53,244 nt of DNA from Asaia bogorensis (GCA_945905835.1 CAMDQJ010000010.1:1-53244); one strand, 5' to 3'; shown: positions 1 to 8,555, counted from the first letter of the stretch. Notes: generated from the sequence alone by a model not told the origin. Numbers and translations: made by a program.

Positions 1-462
1 GATCTCGCCGGCCGACAGGTTGCGCACCAGCGGCTGCGTGCCGGTGTGGCAGAAGCTGCAGGTCAACGTGCAGCCGACCTGGCTCGAGACGCAGACCGAG
101 CCGCGATCCTCCTCCGGGATGTTGACCGTCTCGGCCTCGTTGCCGTCGCGGAACCGCAGCAGCCATTTGCGCGTGCCGTCGGTCGAGCGCTGCTCGGTGA
201 CGATGCCCGGCCGCTCGACGACGAACAGTTCGGCGAGCTTTCCGCGCGTCTTCTTGGCGATATTGCTCATAGCTGCGAAGTCGGTGAGGCCGTGCCAGTA
301 GATCCAGTGCCAGACCTGCTGGGCACGGAAGGGCTCGAGGCCCGCCTCGTGCAGCACGCGCTTGAGTTCATCGCGTCCCAGGCCGACCAGATTGCGGCGC
401 GTGTCGTTGCGGCCGTGGAACGGCTCGACGATCTGCAGGGGCTCTGTTGGCAAAGTGGGCAT
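1..462 (-). CDS. rlmN: 23S rRNA (adenine(2503)-C(2))-methyltransferase RlmN, C-terminal part beyond window edge
   Basis: Radical-SAM methylase that modifies A2503 of 23S rRNA (and, in the family, A37 of some tRNAs). The visible N-terminal 154 residues start MPTLPTEPLQIVEPFHGRND and contain the helical N-terminal domain (PFRAQQVWHWIYWHG), the RWLLRF-like KWLLRF strand and the CTLTCSFC cluster motif (CxxxCxxC) that binds the [4Fe-4S]/SAM centre, close to the edge. The ATG at 462 is chosen because homologues begin near here; no better start lies upstream. It is the second gene after the IalB-like gene on the same strand, 50 nt downstream, an arrangement seen in many alphaproteobacteria. The rest of the gene lies before base 1, so completeness cannot be judged. 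Confidence 0.93.
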   Translation of the reverse strand, partial: MPTLPTEPLQIVEPFHGRNDTRRNLVGLGRDELKRVLHEAGLEPFRAQQVWHWIYWHGLTDFAAMSNIAKKTRGKLAELFVVERPGIVTEQRSTDGTRKWLLRFRDGNEAETVNIPEEDRGSVCVSSQVGCTLTCSFCHTGTQPLVRNLSAGEI

Positions 463-512
463 GGTCGCGGCTGAGATAGGCTTCGCGGTGGGCCGGCGCA
501 ACCACCGCGAAC

Positions 513-1094
513 TCAGCGCTTTATGGGTGCTCCCGGCCGCCGGCACTCGCTGGAAGCGCGCTGGAACGCGGTGGCAAAGCCGGAAAGACCGAAATTGTCG
601 TCACGCAGCAGGCCGTCGGCACCAAGGCCGGTCACCGTGATCGATCCGCCTTCGGCCATCGCCCTCACGATACGGCGATCGATCGCCTCGTCGCCCGCCC
701 AGGCGAAGGTGCCATCAGTGAACAGCCGGTAGCTCGGCCCGCCGCCCAAGGATACGCGGGCCATGCTGTCGGCACGGAAGGCGTAGCTCGCGGCAAAGGC
801 CACGACATCGTAGCTCTGCCGCGACGGCCGGTGCGTGACGTAGAGCAGCGGTCGGACGTCGCGCTGGCTGAGGACCGAACGGGCGCGCGCGACACGGGTG
901 ACGTAGCAGATCCGGTCGGACCCGCTGCCCGCGGCAAGGGCCTGCCAGTCCTCGGCGGCCAGCAGCAGGTCGGGTTCGTTAGCGGCGGGGCCATCAGACG
1001 TCTGGGGCGTGGCGGCGAACGCCGGGGTCTGCGCCCAGCCCGGTATGGGCAGCGCTACCCACAAAACAATCCACAAGCCAATTCTGACGGACAC
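513..1094 (-). CDS. Invasion-associated locus B (IalB) family secreted protein
   Basis: Predicted periplasmic or outer-surface protein of the IalB family; its biochemical role is not settled in most bacteria. The N-terminus has a signal peptide (hydrophobic run IGLWIVLWVALPIPGWAQ, cleavage probably after AQ). The mature part has the family pattern: a Cys in RICYVTR, LLYVTHRP, VVAFAASYAF, a LFTDGTFAWA strand and the closing GLSGFATAFQ with a later Cys. Length (about 193 aa) fits the family. No ATG is available: candidate starts are TTG at 1106 and GTG at 1094. I prefer GTG 1094 because it gives a compact signal peptide (VSVRIGLW...) and follows a purine-rich GAGGAC. A near-consensus sigma-70 promoter lies just upstream, so it and rlmN are probably one transcript. 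Confidence 0.82.
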   Translation of the reverse strand: MSVRIGLWIVLWVALPIPGWAQTPAFAATPQTSDGPAANEPDLLLAAEDWQALAAGSGSDRICYVTRVARARSVLSQRDVRPLLYVTHRPSRQSYDVVAFAASYAFRADSMARVSLGGGPSYRLFTDGTFAWAGDEAIDRRIVRAMAEGGSITVTGLGADGLLRDDNFGLSGFATAFQRASSECRRPGAPIKR

Positions 1095-1123
1095 GTCCTC
1101 GTCCAATGCAACGGATATAAAAA

Positions 1124-1152
1124 AGTATAATAGCCAACCTATTGTTTTTCAA
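1124..1152 (-). promoter_or_regulatory. Sigma-70 type promoter for the IalB-like gene and rlmN
   Basis: Read on the minus strand: TTGAAA (1152-1147), a 17-nt spacer, then TATACT (1129-1124). Both hexamers are one base off consensus and the spacing is ideal. The -35 box lies at the 3' end of the upstream RNA methylase gene. A start about 7 nt below the -10 box would leave a short leader before GTG 1094. Confidence 0.6.
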
Positions 1153-1699
1153 CAGACTTTTGGCGGCGAAGGCGTTTGCGCCTGTAAATTGGGTCGCCGA
1201 ACACCGGCAGAGGGGCGGCTTCGGTCGGCGCACCCTCGCCTACCGCCCGGGGGGCATGGCGGCCGAGGCTGATCAGCCGGTCGTAGAGGATCAGGGCGCC
1301 GGCGACGCCGAGATTGATCGAAAAGCGCGTCGGGATCTTCACCACGTAATCGCAATGGGACTGCATCTCGGCCGACAGGCCCTCGCGCTCGGAGCCGAGG
1401 ATGTAGGCGGCCTGGCGGGGATGGCGGAAGCTCGGCAGCTCGATGGCGTCGTCGGTGATCTCCACACCGACCAGCCGGCAGCCCAGCGGCAGGCGGAAGG
1501 CCTGCAGGTCGGCGAAGTGATAGGTCGGCACCGAGCGCGGCGTGTCGGAGGTGTCGCTGGCGCCGCCGTCCCGGCGATTGTACTGGGCACGCACAGTGAA
1601 CACGAAACTCGCCCCGAAGGCGTGTGCGGTGCGAAACAAGCTGCCGACATTCACAGCCTTGCTCGCGCCTTCGATACCGATGCCGAAATAGCCTTTCAT
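1139..1699 (-). CDS. TrmH/SpoU-family RNA 2'-O-methyltransferase
   Basis: SPOUT-class (alpha/beta-knot) SAM-dependent RNA methyltransferase, 186 aa, probably acting on tRNA or rRNA ribose. All three family motifs are present: motif 1 NVGSLFRTAHAFGA (residues about 17-30, with the Asn and Arg), motif 2 ILGSEREGL (about 100-108) and motif 3 IPTRFSINLGVAGALILYDR (about 122-141, the knot). The C-terminus is short and basic (YRRKRLRRQKSVEKQ). The target cannot be told from sequence. It starts at ATG 1699, divergent from the SAM methyltransferase at 1784. The coding 3' end holds the -35 box of the IalB-like gene. Confidence 0.88.
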   Translation of the reverse strand: MKGYFGIGIEGASKAVNVGSLFRTAHAFGASFVFTVRAQYNRRDGGASDTSDTPRSVPTYHFADLQAFRLPLGCRLVGVEITDDAIELPSFRHPRQAAYILGSEREGLSAEMQSHCDYVVKIPTRFSINLGVAGALILYDRLISLGRHAPRAVGEGAPTEAAPLPVFGDPIYRRKRLRRQKSVEKQ

Positions 1700-1730
1700 G
1701 GCAGAGAGAATTGTTGCACTAATCTGTTGT

Positions 1731-1759
1731 GGGCGTTGCGATTATTCCGCGTAACGCCC
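1731..1759. promoter_or_regulatory. Inverted repeat in a divergent promoter region
   Basis: GGGCGTT at 1731-1737 and AACGCCC at 1753-1759 form a 7-bp inverted repeat with a 15-nt spacer between the divergently transcribed RNA methylase (start 1699) and SAM methyltransferase (start 1784). It could be an operator or a hairpin in the leader of the plus-strand gene. No regulator can be named. Confidence 0.25.
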
Positions 1760-1783
1760 CGGTCGTCGCTAAACAAGGCCATA

Positions 1784-3034
1784 ATGACCGTTACAACGCC
1801 GCTGGACGACGTACGTGCGCAGTATGAAGCGTTGCCCTACCCGCAAAGGGATCCGCGCGACGAGGCGATCCGCCTGATCACCGGCACGCCGAGCCACATT
1901 CTCGAAATCAATCACTACCTCTTCTCCGGCCGACTGAACTTCAAGCGCCCGTTCCGCGCCCTGATCGCCGGCGGCGGCACCGGCGATGCCTGCATCATGT
2001 TGGCCCAGCAGCTCGTCGAACAGAACTGTCCGGCGGAAATCGTCTACCTCGACATCTCGACCGCTTCGCGCGCGATCTGCGAGGCCCGCGCCAGGCAGCG
2101 CGCACTGCGCAACATCCGCTTCGAAACCGGCTCGCTGCTCGATCTGCCGAGCATGGGCCTCGGTCAGTTCGACTACATCGACTGCACCGGCGTGCTGCAT
2201 CACCTGCCCGACCCCGCCGCCGGCATGCGTGCGCTGGCCGACGCGCTGCAGCCCGACGGCGGCATGGGCGTGATGCTCTACGGCGAATATGGCCGCAGCG
2301 GCGTCTATCCGCTGCAGGAGATCCTGCGCACGCTGGCGCCGTCGTCGATGGCGCTGGAAGACCGCATCGCCATGACCAAGCGGCTGATCCGCTTCCTGCC
2401 GACGACCAACCTGTTCCGCCGCAATCCTTACCTCAACGACCACGTCACCGGCGGCGATGCCGGCCTCTACGATTTGCTGCTGCACAGTTGCGACCGCGCC
2501 TTCACGGTGCCCGACATCGGAGCGCTTGCGGCACAGGCAAACCTGCGTGTCGTCGCCTTCCTCGAGCCGGTGCGCTACGAGCCCGCGACCTACATTAGCG
2601 ACCCGGTGATCGCGCGCCAGGCAAGCTCGCTGCCGCTGCTCGAACGCGCCGCCTTCGCCGAGCGCCTGTCGAGCAATCTGCGCACCCATGTTTTCTACGC
2701 CACGCGCGCGGGCTTCGACACCGTGGCGCGGCCGGAGGACACTTCCGCCATTCCCCTGTTGCGCGAGATGGATGCCCAGAAGCTTGCCGCCGGACTACAG
2801 CCCGGCGCACCGCTGGTCGCCAATCTCGACGGCTTCCCATGGCGCGCGCAGCTGCCGGAGCTGGCGCCGCGCATCATCGGCCAGATCGACGGACGCAAAT
2901 CGGTGGCCGAGATCTACACGGCACTGGGCGCGCTGGGCGGCCTGCCGCGCTGGGAGGATTTCTATCAGCAGTTCGAAGACCTCTACGTGAAACTGAACGG
3001 CGTCAATCACCTGCTGCTGCGCTTCCGCACCTGA
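1784..3034 (+). CDS. Class I SAM-dependent methyltransferase with C-terminal extension
   Basis: Predicted methyltransferase, 416 aa, substrate unknown. The Rossmann core lies near residues 50-190: motif I RALIAGGGTGDAC, the acidic end of strand 2 (EIVYLDIS), ETGSLLDLP, and the post-II stretch DYIDCTGVLHHLPDP. The C-terminal part (about 330-416) contains DGFPWRAQLPELA and IDGRKSVAEIYTAL, resembling the small helix-rich tail domain found on some methyltransferases. The long open frame continues upstream to 1142, but that part is antisense to the RNA methylase, so I place the start at ATG 1784 (MTVTTPLDDVRAQYEALPYP). It has no obvious Shine-Dalgarno. The EamA transporter gene follows 6 nt downstream, suggesting one transcript. 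Confidence 0.82.
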   Translation: MTVTTPLDDVRAQYEALPYPQRDPRDEAIRLITGTPSHILEINHYLFSGRLNFKRPFRALIAGGGTGDACIMLAQQLVEQNCPAEIVYLDISTASRAICEARARQRALRNIRFETGSLLDLPSMGLGQFDYIDCTGVLHHLPDPAAGMRALADALQPDGGMGVMLYGEYGRSGVYPLQEILRTLAPSSMALEDRIAMTKRLIRFLPTTNLFRRNPYLNDHVTGGDAGLYDLLLHSCDRAFTVPDIGALAAQANLRVVAFLEPVRYEPATYISDPVIARQASSLPLLERAAFAERLSSNLRTHVFYATRAGFDTVARPEDTSAIPLLREMDAQKLAAGLQPGAPLVANLDGFPWRAQLPELAPRIIGQIDGRKSVAEIYTALGALGGLPRWEDFYQQFEDLYVKLNGVNHLLLRFRT

Positions 3035-3040
3035 GGCCAA

Positions 3041-3985
3041 ATGAGCTGGCGTATACTGGCGCTCGCGCTGGTCAATTCGCTGATCTGGGCAGTCTATATG
3101 CTGCTGACGCGCCACGTCGTGAGCGGCGCCCATCTCGATCCCTGGGCCTACACGCTGGTGCAGCTGCTCTCCGCCGGCCTCATCATGCTGTGGGTTGGAC
3201 GGCGCACGCCGGGAAGCTGGTCCGACCTCTTGGCGCCGTGGACCATCGGCTACGCCTTCCTGCGTGTCGCCATCAACGGCTGCACGTCAGCAGCGATCGT
3301 CTGGCTGGCGGTGACGCAAAGCACGCTGCTTGCCACTGCGAGCGTGCTGATCGGCGCGCTCTCCGGCTGGTTCCTCACACGCATCGCGCCGACGCGGCGC
3401 GAATGGCCGGGCCTGCTGCTGCTCGCGGTCGGGGTCGCGGCCTTTGCCTTCGCCGCCGTGTCCGACACGACCTGGCGGGGCCTGCTCTGGCTTTGCCTGT
3501 CCGAGAGCCTTGCCGTCGCCGGCTCGTGGATGATCGCCTATCACCCGCGCAACAGGGCGACCGACATGATGGCGCGCTGTCGCTTCACCGGCGAGATCCT
3601 GGTGGCTGCTTCCGTGGCACTCATTCTCACCTGGTCGCTGGCGGGCCTCGGCGGGCTCGTCATCTCGCCTTGGGCCGGCGGCGGCGACGCCTTCGGCCGG
3701 ATCGAGTTGTGGATTTATGCGGCACTTGCCGGGATTCTGTTCCGTGCGCCGGGAACCTGGCTCGGCTTCTGGACGATCAACCACGTCGGCGTTCAGGCCT
3801 ATCTGATCGCGCTCACCGCCATGCCGTTCTTCGCCATCGCGCTGGAAGAGGCTGCAGCACGTCTCGGCCTGCTCGCGCCAGCCGGCCTGTCGACGGGCGA
3901 ATGGCTGGCCTCAGCGATCATCCTGGGCGCTTCGATCTGGCTTATTTCCGTTCGGATGAAAGGCTCTCCAGCCGGCGCTGCATGA
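3041..3985 (+). CDS. EamA/DMT-family inner-membrane transporter
   Basis: Drug/metabolite transporter superfamily permease of 314 aa, with about ten hydrophobic segments in two internally repeated halves (for example ILALALVNSLIWAVYMLL, GLLLLAVGVAAFAFAAV, LWIYAALAGILF, WLASAIILGASIWLISV). The substrate cannot be predicted. It follows the SAM methyltransferase by 6 nt. Its last 44 nt overlap the 3' end of the sigma factor gene on the other strand, so the two transcripts converge. Confidence 0.85.
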   Translation: MSWRILALALVNSLIWAVYMLLTRHVVSGAHLDPWAYTLVQLLSAGLIMLWVGRRTPGSWSDLLAPWTIGYAFLRVAINGCTSAAIVWLAVTQSTLLATASVLIGALSGWFLTRIAPTRREWPGLLLLAVGVAAFAFAAVSDTTWRGLLWLCLSESLAVAGSWMIAYHPRNRATDMMARCRFTGEILVAASVALILTWSLAGLGGLVISPWAGGGDAFGRIELWIYAALAGILFRAPGTWLGFWTINHVGVQAYLIALTAMPFFAIALEEAAARLGLLAPAGLSTGEWLASAIILGASIWLISVRMKGSPAGAA

Positions 3986-5126
3986 GCAGGCGCTCGGGCG
4001 TCGCGCGCGCGAAGGTGAGCGCACGCTCGAAATGCCGGCGTGCCTCGCTCGCGCGGCCAAGCTCCGCCAGGAAGGCCGCCGCGGCGGCATGGCCATAGGG
4101 GCTATCGGCAAGCAGCGGCAGGCAGGCATTCACCGCCTCGAGGCCGGCGGCAGCACCTTTGGCATGTCCCAGCGCCACGGCCCGGGCAAGCGCCAGCATC
4201 GCCGATGAATCGATCTCGGCGAGGTGATCGTAGATCTGCACGATCCGCCGCCAATCCGTCTCGTCGGTGCTTTGCGCCGTAGCATGAATCGACGCGATCT
4301 CGGCGCGCAAATGCCAGACGGTCAGGTTCTCGCCCACTGCGGACCGCGCCAGATGATCGAGCCCGAGCGCGATCAGGCTCGCGTCCCACTGCTCGCGCGG
4401 CTGATCTTCCAGCAATTGCGCCACGCCATCGGGCCCGACACGCGTGGCGAGACGAGCCGCCGTCAGCGCCAGCAGGCCAGCCAGCGCATCGCTTGCCGGA
4501 CCGCACGTCATGGGATGCGCCGCCAGGGCGCGCGCCAGACGCACGGCCTCGACACAAAGCTCCGCCTGCACCAACTCTTCGCCCGATGAGGCGGAGTAGC
4601 CCTCGTTGAACATGAGATAGAGAGCCGTTCGCACCGACTCGGCGCGCTCCGGCAAGGCATCGGGAGTCGGTGCCTCGATTGGCACATCCGCCGCCTCAAG
4701 CTGGCGGCGCGCCCGCACCAGCTGTTGGGCGATGGTCGTCGGTTCGCTCAACAAGCCCGAGGCGATCTGCGGCACGGTGAGGCCGCAGACGGTCTTCAGC
4801 GCAAAGGTCACGCGCATCTCAGGCGACAGGAGCGGATGGCACACCGCGAACAACAGCGCGAGTTCGTCGTCGTTCAGCTCGCGGTCGAAGCGGCCCTCGC
4901 TCTCGGCCGACGGTGGTACCAGTGGCACCAGCTCCTCCGCCAGCACGGCGCCGCGCGCCTCGTTGCGCAACAGATCGAGCGCCCGGTTGCGCGCGACGAC
5001 GGCCAGCCAGGCATCCGGACGCTCCGGCACGCCCTTGAACGGCCACGACGAGAGGGCCTGCAACAGTGCGTGCTGGACGGCATCCTCGGCGACGGCGATA
5101 CGGCCCGCACCCAACCGCCTCGCCAA
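3942..5126 (-). CDS. ECF42-type RNA polymerase sigma factor with long C-terminal extension
   Basis: ECF sigma factor: region 2 (AEDAVQHALLQALSSWPFKGVPERPDAWLAVVARNRALDLLRNE), region 4 (FALKTVCGLTVPQIASGLLSEPTTIAQQLVRARRQL), then a roughly 230-residue helical, TPR-like extension (YLMFNEGYSASSGEELVQAELCVEAVRL...). This architecture, next to a YCII/DGPF protein, is typical of ECF42. The only normal start codon is TTG at 5126, but sequence resembling region 2.1 (HVHDLVGSLARDSASRLVAAL) continues in the same frame up to the TGA of the YCII gene at 5205-5207, with no ATG, GTG or TTG. The true start may be non-canonical (a CTG at 5195 is one option) or involve readthrough. No anti-sigma gene is nearby; regulation through the extension is known for the group. 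Confidence 0.88.
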   Translation of the reverse strand: MARRLGAGRIAVAEDAVQHALLQALSSWPFKGVPERPDAWLAVVARNRALDLLRNEARGAVLAEELVPLVPPSAESEGRFDRELNDDELALLFAVCHPLLSPEMRVTFALKTVCGLTVPQIASGLLSEPTTIAQQLVRARRQLEAADVPIEAPTPDALPERAESVRTALYLMFNEGYSASSGEELVQAELCVEAVRLARALAAHPMTCGPASDALAGLLALTAARLATRVGPDGVAQLLEDQPREQWDASLIALGLDHLARSAVGENLTVWHLRAEIASIHATAQSTDETDWRRIVQIYDHLAEIDSSAMLALARAVALGHAKGAAAGLEAVNACLPLLADSPYGHAAAAAFLAELGRASEARRHFERALTFARATPERLLMQRRLESLSSERK

Positions 5127-5204
5127 TGCGGCGACGAGGCGGCTGGCGGAATCGCGGGCCAGGGAACCTACGAGGTCGTGAACATGCGCACTCAGGTCGA
5201 GCGC

Positions 5205-5582
5205 TCAGGCGGTCTGGGCTTCGGCGACCGTCATGGTGTCGACGGGCCGCAGCTCGATCCAGTTGGTGCCGTTCCACAGATGCGGGCATTCCTTGGCGAT
5301 CCCCTCGGCTTCGGCATCGTCCTTGGCCTCGATGGTGAAATAACCGCCGACCACGTCCTTGGCCTCGGCGTAGGGACCGTCACTGGCGACCGGCTTGCCG
5401 TCCTTGACGCCGATGTGACGCACCCGCCCGGCGGCCAGCTTCTCGCCGCCGACCAGCTTGCCCTTCTGACGCATCGTGTCGGACCAGGTGTAGTAGCGCC
5501 GGACCACTTCCATCATCTTCTCGCGCGGCAGATCTGCCATGTTGCCGGGACCCTGGTGCAGCAACAGCATGTATTGAGCCAT
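5205..5582 (-). CDS. YCII/DGPF-domain protein, partner of the ECF42 sigma factor
   Basis: Small (125 aa) cytoplasmic YCII-related protein. It has the ferredoxin-like YCII fold signature (MLLLHQGPGN near the start; GPYAEAKDVVGGYFTIEAKD in place of the family's DG(P)F box; a closing PHLWNGTNWIELRPV strand). Genes of this family sit beside ECF42 sigma factors in many bacteria, though their role in signalling is unclear. It starts at ATG 5582. Its TGA stop is in the same frame as the sigma factor reading frame that follows, so the two are tightly linked on one transcript. Confidence 0.88.
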   Translation of the reverse strand: MAQYMLLLHQGPGNMADLPREKMMEVVRRYYTWSDTMRQKGKLVGGEKLAAGRVRHIGVKDGKPVASDGPYAEAKDVVGGYFTIEAKDDAEAEGIAKECPHLWNGTNWIELRPVDTMTVAEAQTA

Positions 5583-5653
5583 GTCGATCTCCTAAAAAGC
5601 CGGACGGATGATCCCGTCTCTCCATAGACGTTCGGGCCGGCCCAAAATCGACA

Positions 5654-6646
5654 TTACTTTTTCAGTGCTTCCGGATTGATAACGTTGATCGGCTTGCCGT
5701 CGAGCCAGGCCTCGATGTTGGCGATCGTGGCGTCGTGGAAGTGGCGATAGCTCTCCTCGACGACGTAGCCCAGGTGCGGGATCAGCGTGATGTTGTCGAG
5801 CTTGGTCAGCGGATGGCCGGCCGGCAGCGGCTCGCGGTCGTAAACATCGAGGCCGGCATGGGCGATGGTGCCGCTTTTCAGCGCGGCGATCAGCGCCGCC
5901 TCGTCGACGATCGGCCCGCGCGACGTGTTGATCAGCATGGCGGTCTTTTTCATCTTGCCTAGATCGTCGGCCTTCAGCAGCCCGCGCGTGCGCTCCGACA
6001 GCACGAGATGGATGCTGATGAAGTCGGAAGTCTTGAGCAGCTCGTCCTTGCTCACGAGCTTCGCGCCGCCCGCCTTGGCCTTTTCTTCGGTGAGGTTCTG
6101 GCTCCACGCCACCACGTCCATACCGAACGCCTTGGCATAGCCCGCGACGCGGCTGCCGAGCTTGCCGAGTCCGATGACGCCGAGCCGCTTGCCCTCCAGC
6201 ACGACCATTCCCTTGACGCCTTCGTGCCAGCCGCCGCCGCGGATAACCCGCTCGGCCTTGCCGAGGTCGCGCGCGCACATCATCAGCAGCGCCCAGCAGA
6301 GTTCGCCCGTCGGCGCATTGGAGCCGCCGCCCGGCGTGTTGCTGATCGGGATACCGCGCGCCGTCGCTGCCTTGTCGTCGAGGCTGGTGGCGCGCGCACC
6401 GGTCAGCGCGATGAATTTGAGATTGGGCAGCTTGTCGATCAGCGCCTTGGGAAAGGCGGTGCGTTCGCGCAGCATCTGAAACGCATCGAAGGGTGCGAGC
6501 TTCGCCGCGGCGTCCTCGACCGAGCTGAACGGCTCGTGGAACACGGTGATCTCGACCCCGCGTTTCCTCAGGCGATCCCAGTCGCCGATCTTCTTGGTCA
6601 TATGCTGGTAATCGTCAAGCAGGGCGAGCTTGATGGTTTGCGGCAT
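5654..6646 (-). CDS. D-2-hydroxyacid dehydrogenase (NAD-dependent)
   Basis: NAD(P)-dependent D-isomer-specific 2-hydroxyacid dehydrogenase, 330 aa, interconverting a 2-oxoacid and a D-2-hydroxyacid. The Rossmann motif GVIGLGKLGSRVAGYAKAFG lies near residues 155-174. The catalytic triad is visible as Arg in LINTSRGPIVDE, Glu in DVYDREPLP and His in LIPHLGYVVEES. The family includes SerA, GhrA/B and formate dehydrogenase; the exact substrate is not predictable. ATG 6646 is divergent from the TauD-like oxygenase, with about 40 nt between the starts, so both promoters must share or overlap this gap and the neighbouring coding ends. Confidence 0.9.
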   Translation of the reverse strand: MPQTIKLALLDDYQHMTKKIGDWDRLRKRGVEITVFHEPFSSVEDAAAKLAPFDAFQMLRERTAFPKALIDKLPNLKFIALTGARATSLDDKAATARGIPISNTPGGGSNAPTGELCWALLMMCARDLGKAERVIRGGGWHEGVKGMVVLEGKRLGVIGLGKLGSRVAGYAKAFGMDVVAWSQNLTEEKAKAGGAKLVSKDELLKTSDFISIHLVLSERTRGLLKADDLGKMKKTAMLINTSRGPIVDEAALIAALKSGTIAHAGLDVYDREPLPAGHPLTKLDNITLIPHLGYVVEESYRHFHDATIANIEAWLDGKPINVINPEALKK

Positions 6647-6687
6647 GGCGTTTCCTGGGTGATTATGGGAGGACGATGGAGGCGGCC

Positions 6688-7569
6688 ATGATTTCGGTCA
6701 AGCAACTGCACCCCCTGTTCTTCGGCGAGATTTCCGGGGTCGATATCTCGTGCCCCCTCAGCCCGGCCGACCACAAGGCGATCGTCGACGCGATCGACCG
6801 TCATGCCGTCGTGGTCTTCCACGGCCAGAAGCTCGACGACGAGGCGCAGATCGCCTTCGCGCGGCAATTCGGCCCGGTCGAGTCATCGGCGCTGAAGCTG
6901 CGCCACCGCGACATCAAGCACCGCCTGCCCTCCAACGAGATCGCCGACATCTCCAATCTCGACGGCGACGGCAAGGTCATGCAGCCCGAGGCGCAGCGCC
7001 GGCTCGACTGGCTGGGTAATCGCCTCTGGCACACCGACGCCTCGTTCCGCCGCGTGCCCGGTGCGCTCTCCATGCTCTATGCCCACATCATCCCCGAGGA
7101 GGGCGGTGAGACGGAATTCGCCGACCTGCGCGCGGCCTACGACGCGCTGCCGAACAAGACCAAGACCGAACTCGAGGGCCTGGTGGCCGAGCACTCGATC
7201 TGGCGCTCGCGCGAGCAACTCGGTGTGGTGAAATACAGCGAGGAGGAACTGGCCTCCCTGCCGCCGGTGTCGCAGCGCGTCGTGCGCACCCATCCCGGCT
7301 CGCATCGCAAGACGCTCTATGTCGCCAGTCACGCCTCGCACATCCTCGGCCGGCCGATGGCCGACGGCCGCCTGCTGCTGCTCGACCTGATCGAGCACGC
7401 GACGCAGCCGAAATTCGTCCATGCCCACACCTGGAAACAGGGCGACCTGGTGATCTGGGACAATCGCTGCACCATGCATCGCGCGCGGCCGTTCGACACC
7501 ACCGAGGTGCGCGACCTGCGCCGCGTCACGACGCGCGATACAGCCTCGACGCTCGAACAGGCGGCGTGA
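6688..7569 (+). CDS. TauD/TfdA-family Fe(II)/2-oxoglutarate dioxygenase
   Basis: Predicted Fe(II)- and 2-oxoglutarate-dependent hydroxylase, 293 aa. The iron ligands are H115 and D117 (LWHTDASF) and H264 (DNRCTMHRARPF), with Arg residues after it (DLRRVTTRD) for 2-oxoglutarate. N-terminal PLFFGEISGVDIS is the usual opening of the family. Two start codons are possible, ATG 6676 and ATG 6688, each behind its own GGAGG. I prefer 6688 because homologues begin MxSVxxLHPLF. The last codon overlaps the GTG of the thiolase-like gene (GTGA), so translation is probably coupled. Substrate unknown; the acyl-CoA genes downstream suggest an organic-acid pathway. Confidence 0.88.
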   Translation: MISVKQLHPLFFGEISGVDISCPLSPADHKAIVDAIDRHAVVVFHGQKLDDEAQIAFARQFGPVESSALKLRHRDIKHRLPSNEIADISNLDGDGKVMQPEAQRRLDWLGNRLWHTDASFRRVPGALSMLYAHIIPEEGGETEFADLRAAYDALPNKTKTELEGLVAEHSIWRSREQLGVVKYSEEELASLPPVSQRVVRTHPGSHRKTLYVASHASHILGRPMADGRLLLLDLIEHATQPKFVHAHTWKQGDLVIWDNRCTMHRARPFDTTEVRDLRRVTTRDTASTLEQAA

Positions 7570-8555
7570 AGCCGTCGGTTCCGATCTGGCTGGCCTCGGG
7601 AGCCCGCACGCCCTTCGCCAAGGTCGACGGACCCTTGGCCGCCTTCGACGCCATCCAGCTCTCGGTGCCGGTGGTCAGGCACATGATCGGCCAGCTTGGA
7701 GGCAACCGGCCAGACTTCGCGATCTGGGGCAACGTCGTGCCCAGCCTCACCTGGAGCAACATCTCGCGCGAAGTGATGATGGATGCCGGCATCGACGCCA
7801 CAATGCCCGCCTTCTCGACCGTGATGGCCTGCTGCACCAGCATGATGGGCACCTTCGAGGCGGCCGGCATGATCGATGGTGCCACGACCAACCTGGCGTT
7901 GGTCGGCGGCGTCGACAGCGAGAGCCGCATCCCCATTGGCCTTGGCGTGCGGCTGTCGGAATGGCTGCGCAAGCTCCTGCAAGCGAGGTCGCTCGGCGAG
8001 CGGGCGAGCCGGCTTTCCGAGCTTCGGCTGGGCGACATCAAACTCTACGTGCCCACGATCTCCAACCGCACCACGCATATGAGCATGGGCGAGCACACCG
8101 AGATCACCGCCAAGGAATGGGGCATCAGCCGCGAGGACCAGGACCGGCACGCAGTGGAAAGCCATCGCAACTCCACATCAGGCTGGGAGCGCGGTTTCTT
8201 CGACGATCTCGTGATCCCGTTCGGCGGTCTCGTTCGCGACAACATCCCGCGCAAGGATACCTCGCTCGAGAAGCTGGCACGGCTGAAACCGTCGTTCGAC
8301 CAGACCAGCGGCAAGGGTTCGCTCACCGCCGGCAATTCCTCGCCGCTGACCGACGGCGCCGCGGGCCTGTGGGTCGGATCCGGGCAAGCTATGGCGCGAC
8401 TTCCGCCGGAGCTGCCGCGTGTAAAACTCGTGGATTGGGAAGTGGCGGCCGTCGACTTCCGCGTCGAGGGCCCTTTGAACCACGGTGAGAGAGATGCTGC
8501 TGAACGACCAACAAACGGCGATCCGCGACATGGCGCGCGACTTCGCCCGACATGA
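7566..8555 (+). pseudogene. Thiolase-family protein, C-terminus deleted
   Basis: Resembles acetyl-CoA acetyltransferase-like thiolases through residue about 304: SGARTPFAKVDG at the N-terminus, a nucleophile-loop Cys (C90 in STVMACCTSMMG), HMSMGEHTEITAKEWGISRE, and LTAGNSSPLTDGAAGLWVGS. Near base 8477, just after KLVDWEVAAVDFRVEG, the similarity ends. The frame then runs into the start of the acyl-CoA dehydrogenase gene and stops at 8555. About 130 residues are missing, including the catalytic His and second Cys of the GGAxAxGHPxG block, so the product should be inactive as a thiolase. GTG at 7566 overlaps the TGA of the dioxygenase. A 3' deletion is the simplest explanation. Confidence 0.8.

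Noticed and set aside
1142-1783. An N-terminal extension of the SAM methyltransferase
   Set aside because: The extra 214 codons are antisense to the RNA methylase and show no fold; the ATG at 1784 fits the methyltransferase domain start.
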